Of a DNA stretch of 64,000 nt, positions 9,555 through 20,245 are shown piece after piece. Under the pieces are notes generated by a model. It made no database searches and was not told the DNA's origin. It saw only the letters and a list, made by a program, of their open reading frames with translations. A program made the translations under genes and the position numbers. Position 1 is the stretch's first letter; every line of letters starts with the position of its first letter. Source of the stretch: Halichondria panicea (taxonomy: Eukaryota; Porifera; Demospongiae; Suberitida; Halichondriidae); assembly GCF_963675165.1 (NCBI RefSeq), contig NC_087377.1:4526042-4590041 (forward strand), given 5' to 3'.

Positions 9555-12500
9555 GTGAGTATAGCCATTCCTGTTACTTGCCATAAAATTATGTCACAAA
9601 TGTACTAATGAAACCTCGAAAAAGGTATACACAGTGGAACCTCCGAATAGCGGACAAGTTTTTGCAGGAGGTTTTGTCCGCTTCAGAGTCATTAATTTTA
9701 ATCGATGGTATACTTATAAGGTTACTTTACTCCAAATGTGTTTGACAATAACAAGTAGAAGGGGGGTTAGTTAGAAAAAAGAAGATAGCGGTAGCGCAGC
9801 ACTGCCGCCCAGGGGGAGTGTACAGAAGGTTTTACTGTATTAACACTGTATTGACTTACTCAGCAGCCTGAAGTTGCTTCAAGTATGCAAGCATTGTATT
9901 TATGTACTAGAGTACCTGATCTAAACCTTATTTTGCAATACAATTATTATCAGTGTTATCTATAGACACTTGCTACTATCAAGAGTATATGATAGAGAAG
10001 AGAGTATCGAACGTAGGCATACTGTACATCAGATGTATGCGGAGAATAACGTGACTTCCTGTATCTGTTACAAGCTTGGAATTTGCACACTGACCAATCC
10101 AAGTGTGGGTGATGTAATCTATCAAGAAAGTAGATTACATCATCACCCACACTTGGATGGGTTGATAGATTACATCACCCACGCTTGGATTGGTCAGTGT
10201 GCAAATTCCAAGCTTGTGACAGATACAGGAAGTCACGTTACTCTCCGCATACATCTGATGTACAGTATGCCTACGTTCGATACTCTCTCTCTATCATATA
10301 CTCTTGCTACTATACAGACTATAGAGATTCAGCTTACTACAAGTTCAACAACTAATTCCAATACTGAACGAACTATATACACGTACATAAAATAGAATCA
10401 AATCAGACAGACAATTATCTCAGGCCGTTTCACAACTGATATAGGCCATAAAAAAAGGGTGCATTTTGCAGTCTATTCATTGTCATTGTGTAATTATGGT
10501 GACCTTTTTATTCGGGATTCATATTAGATACATAAAATGGATCAGGATGATAACACCGTTGCCATGGTTACTGCCTTGTTGTGTACATTAACTTGCTATT
10601 TACTTTAACCAAAGAACGCTGCCTCCAATAATCACTTTCATGGTTCAATCTTATAGTATCAAAAGAAAGCTCTTGTTCTTTATATCCGAATTCTTTCCTT
10701 TACAGTCAATATTCAAAACCGAAGTTACTTGAAAAAACTGGATGAGTTGATGGCCGACAAAACTACTACGATTGAGCTCCACTACCTCAATATGCACTTC
10801 ATTGGTCCTTCGGGTGTTGGCAAAACGACCACTCGACAACGGCTTGTTCGATCAATTGCTAACCTGTCTTTACTGCCTGAAGATCAAAGGAAACGTTGCA
10901 GTACATTGCTTGCCGAGTGTGAACAAGTATATTGGCTTTTGTAGACAAATCTGGAACAAAGCTTGAATTCAAAGCAACTTCAAATCTGGAGGAAGAAACA
11001 CAGTTCATCTTCTCTTACCTTATGTCCTGTGAACCTATTGAAGATAGCACTGTCAGTAATAAAGTTATTAATCCGCCTGAGGAACACCCCACCCTCCCTT
11101 CAAAAGAAACAACTGACCTAGAGAAGCAACCTCTTAAGAGTAATGAAGCAGCTACTGCACAAAGCACTGTCTCACCAACAACTGAGCCTTCACCAGACCA
11201 TAACAAATTCGTGAATGTAGTACTGTAGATGTTGGAAAGGTTGTCTCGAGACTCCGGAGTATTGTGGGTTCAGGAGAGTACACTAAAGAGCTGCTGAACA
11301 AAGTCCTACTCAATATGGTCGATATAGGTGGGCAGCCTGGATTCGTGGAAATGTTTCCATTCCTAAGCAAAGGGGCAGGGATTTTCCTGGTATTCTTTCG
11401 ACTGGACAAAGACCTCGATGACATGTGTCAAGTATCCTACGAACGAGGAAAAGACAAAATCACACCATACGATTCAACGTACACAAGCAGAGAAACGCTC
11501 TCTCAAATACTCTCAGCTATCAGCCACCATGCCAAAATTGAATCAGATATTGACAGAGAGCTGTGCAGTAAACTGGGAAATCTAGGCTCCGTTAAGCCTG
11601 TTGCTACTCTCCTAGGTACCTTCAAAGATGAAATTGCAATGCAAATCAAGGTCAATCTTTCTTCTGTACGAGAAATGTTGTGCCGCGAGAAAAGCTACCA
11701 ACAGCGATGACAGTACGACCCCTGAAAAGATAAATCATAGCAGCAGGGAGCACGAACAAAAGAAAGCGATTCGACTGAATTTGACCCCCAAGAAGAGTGA
11801 TGAGCAGGCGAACGTCAGTACAAATGACATGGCTGCCATTCAGCAAACAGTCAGCCAACACCTCAACTCAGATGCTTTCAAGAAAGATCGTTTAGAGCAA
11901 ATGTTGGCAGAGAAAAACGAAACCGTGAGCACGATTACCAGCAAGTTTGAAAACTTACTTTCTAATCCAAAAGACAAGAAGTTCATAGCAGTCGATAACT
12001 ATGAAGGCACTGATTCTGATATGGAACCTCTTCGTGAACATCTTCATGGTTTGTTCAGTAGCTATTTCAAAGATGCCAAACTTCGAATTCGCCCACAACA
12101 GCTTTTGTTCGGAGTTGTGCTGAGAAAAGAGTTTGACATTGCGTCTATGGAAGACTGCATTCGTATCGGTACCGAGGGGTTAAAGATGAGCAAGCCTAGG
12201 AGGTTCGATTCACCGTTTGGTACCTGGATCGGTATACGTTGGAGCTTTGATCTATCATCCAGAGATCAAGGATAAAGATGGTTGGTTTGGGAACTTTGTC
12301 ATTTGCAACCCCCAAGTCGTATTCAACAGTCTCAGTATTCTCGTTGTCAAGCCGCTACTGGAGCTCCATTCTGAAGAGAGCAGTATTCAGTTTAAGGAAG
12401 CTGAGAGAAGGAATTGGATGCTCAAAGGACAATTCTCAATGGAAACAATGACTCGATGCCATTTGGAGGAAAACCTGGACGTGAAGAAACACCAGTTGAT

Positions 12501-15500
12501 TCCTGTTGACAAGCTGCTGATACTACTCGAGCATTCCCACCTTTTGGCCACAATCACTACAGTGGAGGAAGACCATACTATAAAGGACGAAATAATGTAT
12601 TTCATCCCCGCAATTCTCAAGTGTGCATCTCACGAGGAACTAACAAAACCACCCCCCACTGGCATTGATACACCTTCTCCAATCAAGATCACATTCAAAC
12701 CTGAATACGTTCCCATTGGAATATTCTGTGCCATGATCAGTGAATTGGTCTCAAGGGGGAGTAAACGCATTCTGGGCATGACATGGAAACTTGCCGCTGA
12801 TACCTCGGTAAAGAGAAACCTCGTTTCCTTTCATATTGACGAATCTTCCAGACATTTTGTTACCCTGATTTCTCACGTTGATTGCTACGAGATACGGATC
12901 ATTCGACAGGACAGGGACCATACGATGCACGAGCTCTGTTCTTATGTCCTCTCAACCCTCCTCTTTGCATGAAAGATATTAGTCCACTACTCACTCCGAT
13001 CATCGCTTTCGACTGCTACTGTGGGAAACATGAAGATGGTTCCAAGCTTTGCCTCGATCCTCACACCTGGAGTGGATCCCTGCTTTATCTGCACACGAAA
13101 AATATATCTGAGCCTCCACCAAGAATGCTGGTTTGCAAAAGTAAAGTATATATACCAAATTTTAAAGTAGTATGCTTTTTTCATGCATTGACCTATTGTT
13201 TCTGTGTACAGGAAGTCAGCCTGGGAGATGATGTTACTCTCCTTGCCCTGCCCTTTGCTGAGGACCTAGAGCCAAGCCTCTCCTTCAAGTGGAGGAAGAG
13301 AAGTCCGAGACTTAGCGGTAGGGAAAATGAATTGGAATTCAAGGCTTCGTCAAATTAATGGTCACTTCAAGGGAATTATTAGATGCGAGATTTCCAAGAA
13401 CCAGACGCCTTACTTTACCGTGTACCACTGCCTGAAACAAAGTAGTGTTGGTAAGAGAACATTAATTGATGCGTGTAACTTTTAACCTGCATGTGTACTG
13501 TAAATTGTTGTTTTTAGCTTCTAATAAAATTTTTACAGAGGATACCTCCAGCTCTGAAACTGATCTGCTGTTTACGGATGTGAAGGAAGTGATCAAAGAG
13601 ATACGCTCTGACTGGTACAGCCTGGCTATAGAACTGGATATTGACTATGCAACTAGGAAGGTGATAATTTAAGAATGTATATATAACTTTAATTTAAGAC
13701 CAATATGCATCCTGGACCGTGTTCGACTGAGCATATCCAGTTCTATGGAAACTGTTGTACCAAATAGCAAAGTTCTTAATTCCCACACGCAGCAGTGGTC
13801 ACCATTAATTTATTCACATACATTGATAGTAGCCTGGTCGTAGAAGGCTATAGCTTTCCATTGGCTAGACCTGCACACACGTAAATTAATGGTCTGTGAA
13901 GATGTCAATTTAGGAATGTGTTTGAATGTGTACCCATCTCTCTTGAGTATTCACTTTCTAGTCCCCTCTTTATAATTATGCTTGACTGTGCACTATCACT
14001 ATTTCATTGACTGCTGTTATGTATACGGTGGCCAAGAAAGGTCACCCGCTACCACCACAATTAACTGCGCGCGGAGGTTTTTGTTAGCCGCACGGTACGA
14101 AAGGACACAACACACCCAAATTAAGTCAAGTCGTTCAGTCTGCACAACGTCAAAGGTTAATGAATCCCTGCTGGCATTCTAATTAACGCAACGTTAAACC
14201 TTTGCTGAATTGACCATCGAGGCACAGTGCAGGTGCATGAGTTGGATTTGGTCCTAGAGCTATTCTCTTGAAGAGAATCACTATATAGTGGGAACAGATT
14301 CAACTCACCTGCATCGATAGCTAATTCGGAAAACGTTATATACAGGGATTCATTGACCTTGTGCAGACTACTTAATTGGCTCGATTTGGACGATTATTTA
14401 TTTAACCGCGCGTTGACCATAACTCAAGTGCTAACTCTTTAAGTGCGTACATGCAGCTTTGTTAGTTTTTGTACCCGGTTAATTGTGGCGGTAGGCGGTA
14501 GTACATGTAGGTGACTTTTCTCGGCCTGTATTATTGTAATGGCTGAACAGTCAGTGGTATAATTATATAATTATGCAGTTCCAGTGTACGTGACTATAAC
14601 CACCCACACTGGTATATATAAATGCTGACTCTTCATATTAATTTTGGTGTGTATATGTATATTTTTATAACAAATTTGACTCCTTTAATTATATCCAGAG
14701 TCTTGAGAAGGACTATCGATGGGTTGAGCCGTGCTTTGAGGCCATGCTGACACACTGGGTGAAGCGCTCCTCTCCTCCCGCCTCCTGGTCTGCCCTTGTT
14801 AGAGCACTAGAGTCTCCGGCCATTGCTCGTGGAGACATTGCAACAAGCATTAAGGTTGGCAACAATTATTGCATATAAGTCTTTACAGTATACATGCTGA
14901 TGCATCCTATATTATGTATAAACACAAGTATAATACTTGATTTCTATTTACAGACAAAAGATACCAGCAACACCTCCGAAATTTGCTTTCTCACCCACTA
15001 CATGTGGTAAATCTATATACATGTACACAGTGGATCGAGGTACATTTTAGCTGAAAATTAGTCAATACACACAGTTTACTTCTTTGAAATTTTGATGCGG
15101 TGTCTCTCCCTTCCAGAGCGACTGAGTGTGAATCATCATTTGAGGGTAGTGAGGACAGCTGCCTGGGAGGTGAGGGGAACATGGCGTCCTTTGGGAGTGC
15201 AGTTGGGTGTCAATGAGGGGACACTAGATGTGAGTGCTCTGCTGTGTGTGTACAATACTAACTTAACACTGTATAGCAGTACATCCAATGTATACAAATT
15301 GCCCTGTGGTCATGCATCATTGGTTAACGAATGCATGTGCGAGCATTACTGCATGATATTTTCCAATTGTGTGGTGATTAACTGCCTATAATTAACTTGA
15401 CTCCAGTGCGTGTCTAACGGGAGATATGGGGGGCTTGAGCACCCCCCTGGCATCCCAGAAAACCATGAAACTAATCCAGCTATCATTCAGCATGCATTGT

Positions 15501-17711
15501 TTTAACTCACTGAGCAGCTCTTAATGCACATTGGCTCGTATTACAAGTCATGATCAGGCCCAATTGAGTATATACACAATCCGCAGTATTGGCAATGTTA
15601 TTATGCCTCGGTGCGCATGCGCAAGCGAGGTATACGGTAGTACAGTGTGTTTGTGTGTCTGTGTGTGTGTGTGTGTAGACCGCTACAGCTGCTCAAGGAT
15701 GAATCAAGTGCAAGTAAGAGTTTCTATAGGCTAGGCTTCTAGTCATGTTTACTTGGATTTTAATTCGTGGATTTGCAAAATAATGCTTCGTTCTCGAGTT
15801 ATGCCTAGTTTTGCTTACTTGGAATGCCATTGCAGCCTTTTCAGAAGAGCACGTAGCCAAACTTGTTTACCGAGTGTTACTACTCTACTTAGTAGTTAGC
15901 TCTGTACTAGAACGCTAGCTATTGGTAGCTGCAAGAGTGAGGATGAGAGCTGCAAGGCTCTGCTGATGTAGACTCGCCAGTCAGCCCTTGAGAAAGGGAC
16001 TGGTCAAACTCCGTGTAGAGACTCGTGTAACGTTTGCCACGATATTTGTGGCAACTAACCGCATGCGGTTACCGCAAGATCAATGATAGTGACGTTTCAC
16101 TAGAAAACTCTACGTATCACATGCAGTATACTGACGTCACGAAAACCGCAGCCACTTAAAATATTTTCTGATATGCTGATTGTGCAATACAAGTCTCAAC
16201 ACGGAGTTTGACCAGTCTACTGTTCGCCTGCAACAATGACGGCATGCGAGTCTACTGCTGATGGCAGCCATTAATTTTAGAATTGAACTTTTGGCATCGA
16301 TCGTTTTTAACAACAATCATGGTCGATCATTACCCATTCTTTGAGTTTGCATGCAGCAAAATAATTATTGCAAAAATGTTCATCAGCTATTAGTAGCTTT
16401 ATGTTATGTAGCTTTGGCATCTCCACCGAGGCATCAGCACCTGCAGTGCTTTCATTATGTACATGATTGTAATGCAGCGACTTAATTCCTGATTAATCAA
16501 TCATGAGATATAGCTACATTATACCACACTTACGTCACCACAAATTGATCTCATTGGTCAACAGCTGTAGGATATATATAGAATATTAGCATACAGCCCC
16601 AGGCATGCACAGTTTTTCAAGTTGTTTTTTAGTTTTTTCATTTGTTCAAGAAAGTAAGCAAAGAGAAAAGAGCCATGCTTGACGGTACTAAGACTCAAAG
16701 CGACGGCAGAAACACGGAAGGTGCTCTCCAACAAGATGGCTAAGCTTCCATGGGTCCATGGGCGCGGTTTAGATACATTTTATCCAAGAAGAGCTTGCAA
16801 CTCCAGTAAGGGACGTCGAATGGTCAACGCTTGGACCAAGGAAGCTCTTGAGCATCTGTAGGAGTCAACATGTTGCTCAACTAGCTCTTTGACAGCTGCA
16901 AAATTCGGCATAGTCTCGTTCTTTTTTGCAGTCTGCATCGTGATTGAATTGTTGCTAGGGGGAGGTCCTTTTATAGTGCTGCGGTCACGTGGTATAAGTC
17001 AGATATGCCACATCTACTTGGAGGATATGCACCCTATATATCCTCCTCTACCGTGGTTACATACCCCTCGGCTCTGCCTCGGAGTAACCACGGTAGCGGA
17101 GGATATATGGGTGCATATCCTCCTCTTAGGTGTGGTATATCCTATACTTGTACTTTTAAATAACAGTTAACCTTGAAATTCTCCTGCTTCAATTTCATGA
17201 AACTCCCCTGGCCAACTCACGCTATTCCGGCTCTGTTACTTATATATAGCTAGATGTTTACTGCACAAAAATCGCCCTCAAATGTGTGGCCATGCACTAC
17301 TGGCTGCCCCAAACTACGGCCAGATATATACAACGTTTTGGGTGCGGTTTGGCAGAATTAGAGAGCATACATATTATGATTCACTATTACTTTGGGATAG
17401 ATCCGTCATTATATAGATTTGAGTTAAGGTCTCTTTTTAGCCGCGGCTGTTTTCTGAAATTCGATCAGTCCGAGAGTCTATAATAATACTGCACCCATGC
17501 ATGCACACACACCCATACACACATACTATGTGTTCAGGCCATCAAGAGGGACTATCAGAATGAGTCTGGTGTGTGTTTCACTAAACTACTGGAGCAATGG
17601 TTGACACGATCCACCCCCGCCCCCACACTAGGAGCACTCATCCATGCACTCAAGTCTCCTGTTATTAGTCGTGGAGACTTTGCCAAAGAAATAGAGCATA
17701 AACTAACCTGA
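7876..17711 (+). CDS. Ankyrin / Roc-GTPase / COR / Ig-like / double Death-domain gene (frame-damaged)
   Basis: Exons: 7876-7907 (ATG in the only phase that fits), 8034-8341, 8466-8669, 8803-9009, 9071-9172, 9232-9399, 9498-9554, 10706-13140, 13212-13450, 13539-13660, 14699-14854, perhaps 14954-15006, 15117-15229 and 17538-17711 (stop TGA). Order: ankyrin repeats, Ser/Thr linker, P-loop GTPase (GPSGVGKTT, DIGGQPGF), COR-like region, Ig-like segment, two Death domains. ROCO GTPases couple a Roc-COR module to binding and signalling domains; Death domains recruit partners in apoptotic or inflammatory signalling. It is predicted cytosolic: no signal peptide or TM is seen. The GTPase/COR exon needs several frame changes to read through and the exon at 14954 does not splice in phase, so the present copy is probably inactive. 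The role is inferred from domains only. Confidence 0.75.
9632..9838. mobile_element. Mariner/pogo-like MITE (CAGTGGAACC end)
   Basis: Starts CAGTGGAACCTCCG and ends GGTTTTACTG followed by TA, in the intron after exon 9498-9554. The related element at 25235-25482 lies in a different intron of the paralogous gene, so the insertions are independent. CAGT..ACTG ends next to TA are typical of Tc1/mariner-superfamily MITEs. Confidence 0.55.
9969..10313. mobile_element. Long near-perfect palindrome flanked by an 11-bp direct repeat
   Basis: Two arms of about 150 bp are nearly perfect inverse copies. Matching blocks include AGTATCGAACGTAGGCATAC, ATCAGATGTATGCGGAGA, CAAGCTTGGAATTTGCACAC and GGGTGATGTAATCTATCAA, with a short asymmetric centre. 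CTTGCTACTAT occurs at 9969-9979 and again at 10303-10313, consistent with a target duplication of 9-11 bp. It lies in the intron just upstream of the GTPase exon. Apparent ORFs inside are artefacts of the palindrome. Confidence 0.8.
10706..13140 (+). pseudogene. Large Roc-GTPase/COR exon with multiple frameshifts
   Basis: The exon enters in frame from 9554 and encodes the P-loop GPSGVGKTTTRQRL at about 10805-10850. The frame breaks at about 10927 (a doubled TA; stop at 10942-10944), about 11200-11220, about 11690 (A-run), about 12197, about 12230 (TA again) and about 12960. Between breaks the protein stays recognisable: a switch/Walker-B motif DIGGQPGF, then TLLGTFKD where a G4 N/TKxD motif would be expected, then COR-like blocks (GALIYHPEI, VICNPQVVFNSL, LISHVDCYEIR, IIAFDCYCGKHEDGS). 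The long exons of the neighbouring genes show no such breaks, so sequencing error is a poor explanation. Low stop density between breaks suggests recent loss. Confidence 0.75.
13212..13450 (+). CDS. Ig-like segment exon of the Roc-COR-Death gene
   Basis: Reads SLGDDVTLLALPF and LSFKWRKR, then, after one more frame change near 13340, GHFKGIIRCEISKNQTPYF. This is the Val/Trp/Cys pattern of an immunoglobulin-like beta sandwich. It sits between the COR region and the first Death domain. An Ig-like fold in a cytosolic ROCO-type protein is unusual, so the assignment is tentative. The acceptor is TACAG at 13211 and the donor GTAAGA at 13451. Confidence 0.5.
13539..14854 (+). CDS. First Death domain (exons 13539-13660 and 14699-14854)
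   Basis: The first exon encodes VIKEIRSDWYSLAIELDI, the helix 1-2 motif of Death domains with its key Trp. The phase-0 partner exon encodes EKDYRWVEPCFEAMLTHWVK, then SWSALVRALES and GDIATSIK, matching helices 4-6. The intron holds the palindromic element at 14049-14497. Death domains assemble into helical oligomers with other Death-fold proteins. Confidence 0.8.
13661..14698. other. Intron within Death domain 1, with foldback element 14049-14497
   Basis: The arms of the foldback share CTACC(A/G)CCACAATTAAC, a TTTTTGTTAG-type block (inverse: CTAACAAAAAC), AGTCTGCACAA(C/G)GTCAA and AATGAATCCCTG in inverse orientation. The centre contains a second small inverse pair, GCAGGTG and CACCTGC. No target duplication was resolved. 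The rest of the intron shows nothing recognisable. Confidence 0.6.
15117..17711 (+). CDS. Second Death domain and C-terminus (exons 15117-15229 and 17538-17711)
   Basis: Exon 15117-15229 reads AAWEVRGTWRPLGVQLGV then NEGTLD, the first half of a Death domain. Exon 17538-17711 reads FTKLLEQWLTRS, TLGALIHALKSP and RGDFAKEIEHKLT, followed by TGA. It resembles Death domain 1 in exon layout and sequence, so the two likely arose by internal duplication. The 2.3-kb intron between its halves was inflated by two repeats (15602-16457 and 16507-17149). Confidence 0.8.
15602..16457 (+). mobile_element. Dispersed element 'CCTCGGTG', copy 1, interrupted by a MULE-like MITE
   Basis: Begins TGCCTCGGTGCGCATGCGCA and GCGAGGTATACGG, has a GT-rich stretch, and ends CCACCGAGGCATCAGCACC plus a small GCACC..GGTGC hairpin. 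The end motifs TGCCTCGGTG and CACCGAGGCA are inverse. Copies lie at 26335-26830 and 33920-34697, in the same orientation. This copy is split at 15969-16254 by another element. No coding region is seen. Confidence 0.75.
15960..16263. mobile_element. MULE-like MITE nested in the 'CCTCGGTG' repeat, 9-bp duplication
   Basis: Element 15969-16254 begins TAGACTCGCCAGTCAG and ends GGCATGCGAGTCTA. Subterminal arms GACTGGTCAAACTCCGTGT and ACACGGAGTTTGACCAGTC are inverse. It is bounded by CTGCTGATG at 15960-15968 and 16255-16263. The copy of the host repeat at 33920-34697 shows the unoccupied site as a single CTGCTGATG just after 34503, proving insertion. Confidence 0.9.
16507..17149. mobile_element. 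Non-autonomous TIR/foldback element, copy 2
   Basis: Same plan as 4978-5878. The left end has TATACCACACTTACGTCACC and TTGATCTCATTGG. At right is a long hairpin (about 16990-17145) with arms GGAGGATATGCACCC and GGGTGCATATCCTCC, ACCGTGGTTAC and GTAACCACGGT, and loop CCTCGGCTCTGCCTCGG. It ends GGTATATCCTATACTT. Arm sequences differ from copy 1 but changed on both sides together, so pairing is kept. Confidence 0.65.
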
Positions 17712-18599
17712 TCATAATAATTATAGACGTGTGTCATAACTGTTACAGTATATAGCTAGTTAGATGCAGGTACCTATATATATATACGTACTTTGCTACG
17801 TTAATTGTTACTGTAGACTATCTATTTTATTCACTAAAAGGCCCCGACCACTGTCTGCTATACCGGACTGAATCAAAATATCTATACCGCAACGGTGATT
17901 CCTTTGTTTCGCTGGCTCCTGTACTATACCTATTGATGTTTTATATAATTGAAATCAATAATGACTATACTGCATGTCATTGCCTTCGATTCTCCATGTT
18001 TTTGTGCACTGCCACCCATGCCGGCATACTTTATAGCTAGATATGGCAATAATAAAGGTGATGCCAGAGGTGTTCAATTTTCTTTTAGTTCCAGCTTTCT
18101 AGAGTTTAGAGACCTTAAAGTTCCTCCTACTCAAGATCACCCATGCACGTAGACTATGCACGTATAGACTATAATAATAATGATGCCTCATGCAGACTTG
18201 GTGTACGGATGTATCATGCATGACACATTATTCAATTTCGTGTAGAAAAAAAGTTATACTTTATTGGGGTCATCAATGCCGGTTCATTTTAAGCCCATTC
18301 TACATTGTAACAGAGGTTCTGCTAGGCTACAATGCAAACTTCGTCTTGGAGAAAAAAAGTGGACGACGACGACGACGACGACTCGACGACGTCGGACACA
18401 ATAGGACTAGTGTTGCTGCAGACTGTAAGTGCGTAACGGTTCGACTTCAAAGTTGGAGGACGTGTTAGTGATTGTACTGAGGATACTTGAGCTCCATTCT
18501 ACAGCTCAGAAGGCCCTTTTTCAAGCGTTCTGCTCATAAGCTAGACAATGGTTAGATTGACGATTCGTGACATTTGGATCATTACCTACAATCCAGAGG
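17712..18599. other. Intergenic, no gene seen
   Basis: Downstream of the Death-domain gene. Contains AATAAA at 18051 (possible polyadenylation signal, about 340 bp after the stop) and a short GAC/GAC-type trinucleotide run at 18363-18383. ORFs here lack conserved features. Confidence 0.4.
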
Positions 18600-18713
18600 A
18601 GGTACGACATCCGCGTGTCAAAGGAAACGTTTTTGACACACATTCCTTACAATAGGTCAAAGTTCGGAATGTGTGTGTTAAAGACATGCGGATGACACGT
18701 GGATGTCGTACCT
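18600..18713. repeat. Palindromic foldback, 114 bp
   Basis: Begins AGGTACGACATCC and ends GGATGTCGTACCT. Arms of about 46 bp also share TGACACACATTCC (inverse GGAATGTGTGTGTTA), with a short spacer. No target duplication was resolved. Confidence 0.65.
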
Positions 18714-18801
18714 TCTCTGCCTATACAATCAGAGCTACAATTATGATTTTAGCTCCGCCCAGCTACCTCTGACACACCAAACAATCTGGATCAGAGTGAT
18801 C

Positions 18802-19416
18802 CAGAGGAGGGAGGACACTAATTAGCTAATTATCGCGACCTTTTAATGATGAACGATTCTTTCTTTATAACCTCTACATATTGGGACACACAGAAAGTAC
18901 TGTAGTATGAGTGACAGGCAATTCTTGCAGGCACAGAGCAACTATAAAAATAAAGGGGTGCTAGAAGCTGAGACTGTTAGTGTCATTGATGTTCTTTATG
19001 TTGGAGACACTCTGAACTAAACAATTCCACGTTGGAGCTTTATCACAGAGACTGGGGTGCTTCTTACAGGGATCTTGGAGACAGGAGTGCCTGGGGTGTT
19101 CCTCATAGGGATTCTGGAGACAGGATCAAGAGTGCTTCTCACAGAGACAAGATCAGAGTGCCTGGGATGCTTCTCACAGGGATCTTAGAGATAGGAGTAC
19201 TTGAGGTGCTTCTTATAGGGGTCCTATTACCTTCAGGTCCTGACAACTTGGCCATAGGGGTACCAGTAGGAGAAAAGGCTTACGTACTTTGCTCTAGCTC
19301 AATATGTAGAGGTTATAAAGAAAGAAAAGATGAATCGTTCAAAGATTAATTAAAAGGTCGCGCGATAATTAGAAACATGCTAATTAATTAAAGGTTAATT
19401 GTGTCCTCCCTCCTCT
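18802..19416. mobile_element. TIR element carrying an internal minisatellite
   Basis: Terminal repeats start CAGAGGAGGGAGGACAC and continue TAATTATCGCGACCTTTTAA, then TTCTTTCTTTATAACCTC and TACATATTG; the right end is the inverse with small indels. Inside, 19040-19225 holds about five diverged copies of a roughly 40-bp unit containing GGGATCTTGGAGACAGGAGT and GGGGTGCTTCTCACA. An ORF spans the minisatellite but is only repeat-driven. Confidence 0.7.
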
Positions 19417-19741
19417 GAGATCAGTGAATATGTGTATAGCGTAGTTAATTAAGTCAAGTGGTACATCTATATACAACTTGAAGAGAACAGTTGAACGAGA
19501 CTCTACGTGCATGTGCTCATTTAGGCTACCGCTGTCTCACACATGCCATGGACACAAGGTACTAAAATTACTGAATAGCAATAGATAAGTCTATAGTCTT
19601 AGATCTATTATTTTTAGCCAGGGGAATCACATCAGCTAGATGCTAATTATAAATTGCTGGTCTGAAAAATGAACATAGCCATGACTCAGGAACTTGAACA
19701 AAACAATCCTATAAATTAATCAATTAGTAATTACCGTAATT

Positions 19742-20100
19742 GATGTAATTATATACAGCGCCAGAAAAAATTAATTCCACTTCTGAGTGGCGCATCTTTA
19801 GAACGCAAAAAATTGCGTTCAGCTCAAGCTGGCGCCTAAATTATGGTGGCGCTTATGTTCTACAGCTATAGTGTAGAATTTTTAGAGAAATGGGCGTGGT
19901 CTAGCTTAGTTTCATTTGCTAGCTGCACTGTTGGGAGCTGAGTGACTCGTGAACAAAATTCAGTGACTGTAGCTATGGGTTAGACAACTGTTTAGAAGTG
20001 AAGGAAGTCAAAGATGCATGCAGGATGATTGTCTTAATGTCTCAAACAAGCCTTTTTATAAGCGCCAGAAAAAAGTAATTCCAGCAACGCGTAAAGACTC
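19742..20100 (+). mobile_element. Dispersed 'GCGCCA' element, copy 1
   Basis: Marked by TACCGTAATTGATGTAATTA, CACTTCTGAGTGGCGCATC, CAGCTCAAGCTGGCGCC, TAAATTATGGTGGCGCT and CTCAAACAAGCCTTTTTATA. An inverted copy lies at 60585-61010. The ends carry CAGCGCCA/TGGCGCT motifs. No transposase is seen. Confidence 0.65.
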
Positions 20101-20181
20101 TAAACTAAAAGCCTATAATTATTATACATATTCATCAGTCAAGATAGAGCAACCATGTCACAGAGCTCCTTTTGCCTCGAC

Positions 20182-20245
20182 GTCAACCAATAGTCGGGCG
20201 GTGACCGTTGCTCAACGGTAGAGGGCAGCGGTGCTAGTCAACCAA
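20182..20245. mobile_element. 46-bp micro-element with 9-bp target duplication
   Basis: Element 20191-20236 begins TAGTCGGGCGGTG and ends GCAGCGGTGCTA. It contains the hairpin ACCGTTG..CAACGGT and little else. It is bounded by identical 9-mers GTCAACCAA at 20182-20190 and 20237-20245. Its end shares the CTCTACCGTTG motif with the 346-bp element at 34157-34502, marking it as a minimal relative. Confidence 0.8.

Noticed and set aside
9956-10395. ORFs of 64 and 141 codons on opposite strands
   Set aside because: They fall in the palindrome 9980-10304 and mirror each other; no protein-like conservation.
10927-10944. An 18-base GT..AG interval that could be read as a tiny intron around the first frame break
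   Set aside because: Too short to be spliced, and removing 18 bases does not restore the GTPase frame.
16679-16861. Small basic ORF (60 codons)
   Set aside because: Lies inside the foldback element copy 2, has no ATG in the frame and no counterpart in copy 1.
19032-19349. ORF of 105 codons with repeated Gly/Asp/Arg motifs
   Set aside because: Produced by the 40-bp minisatellite within a TIR element.
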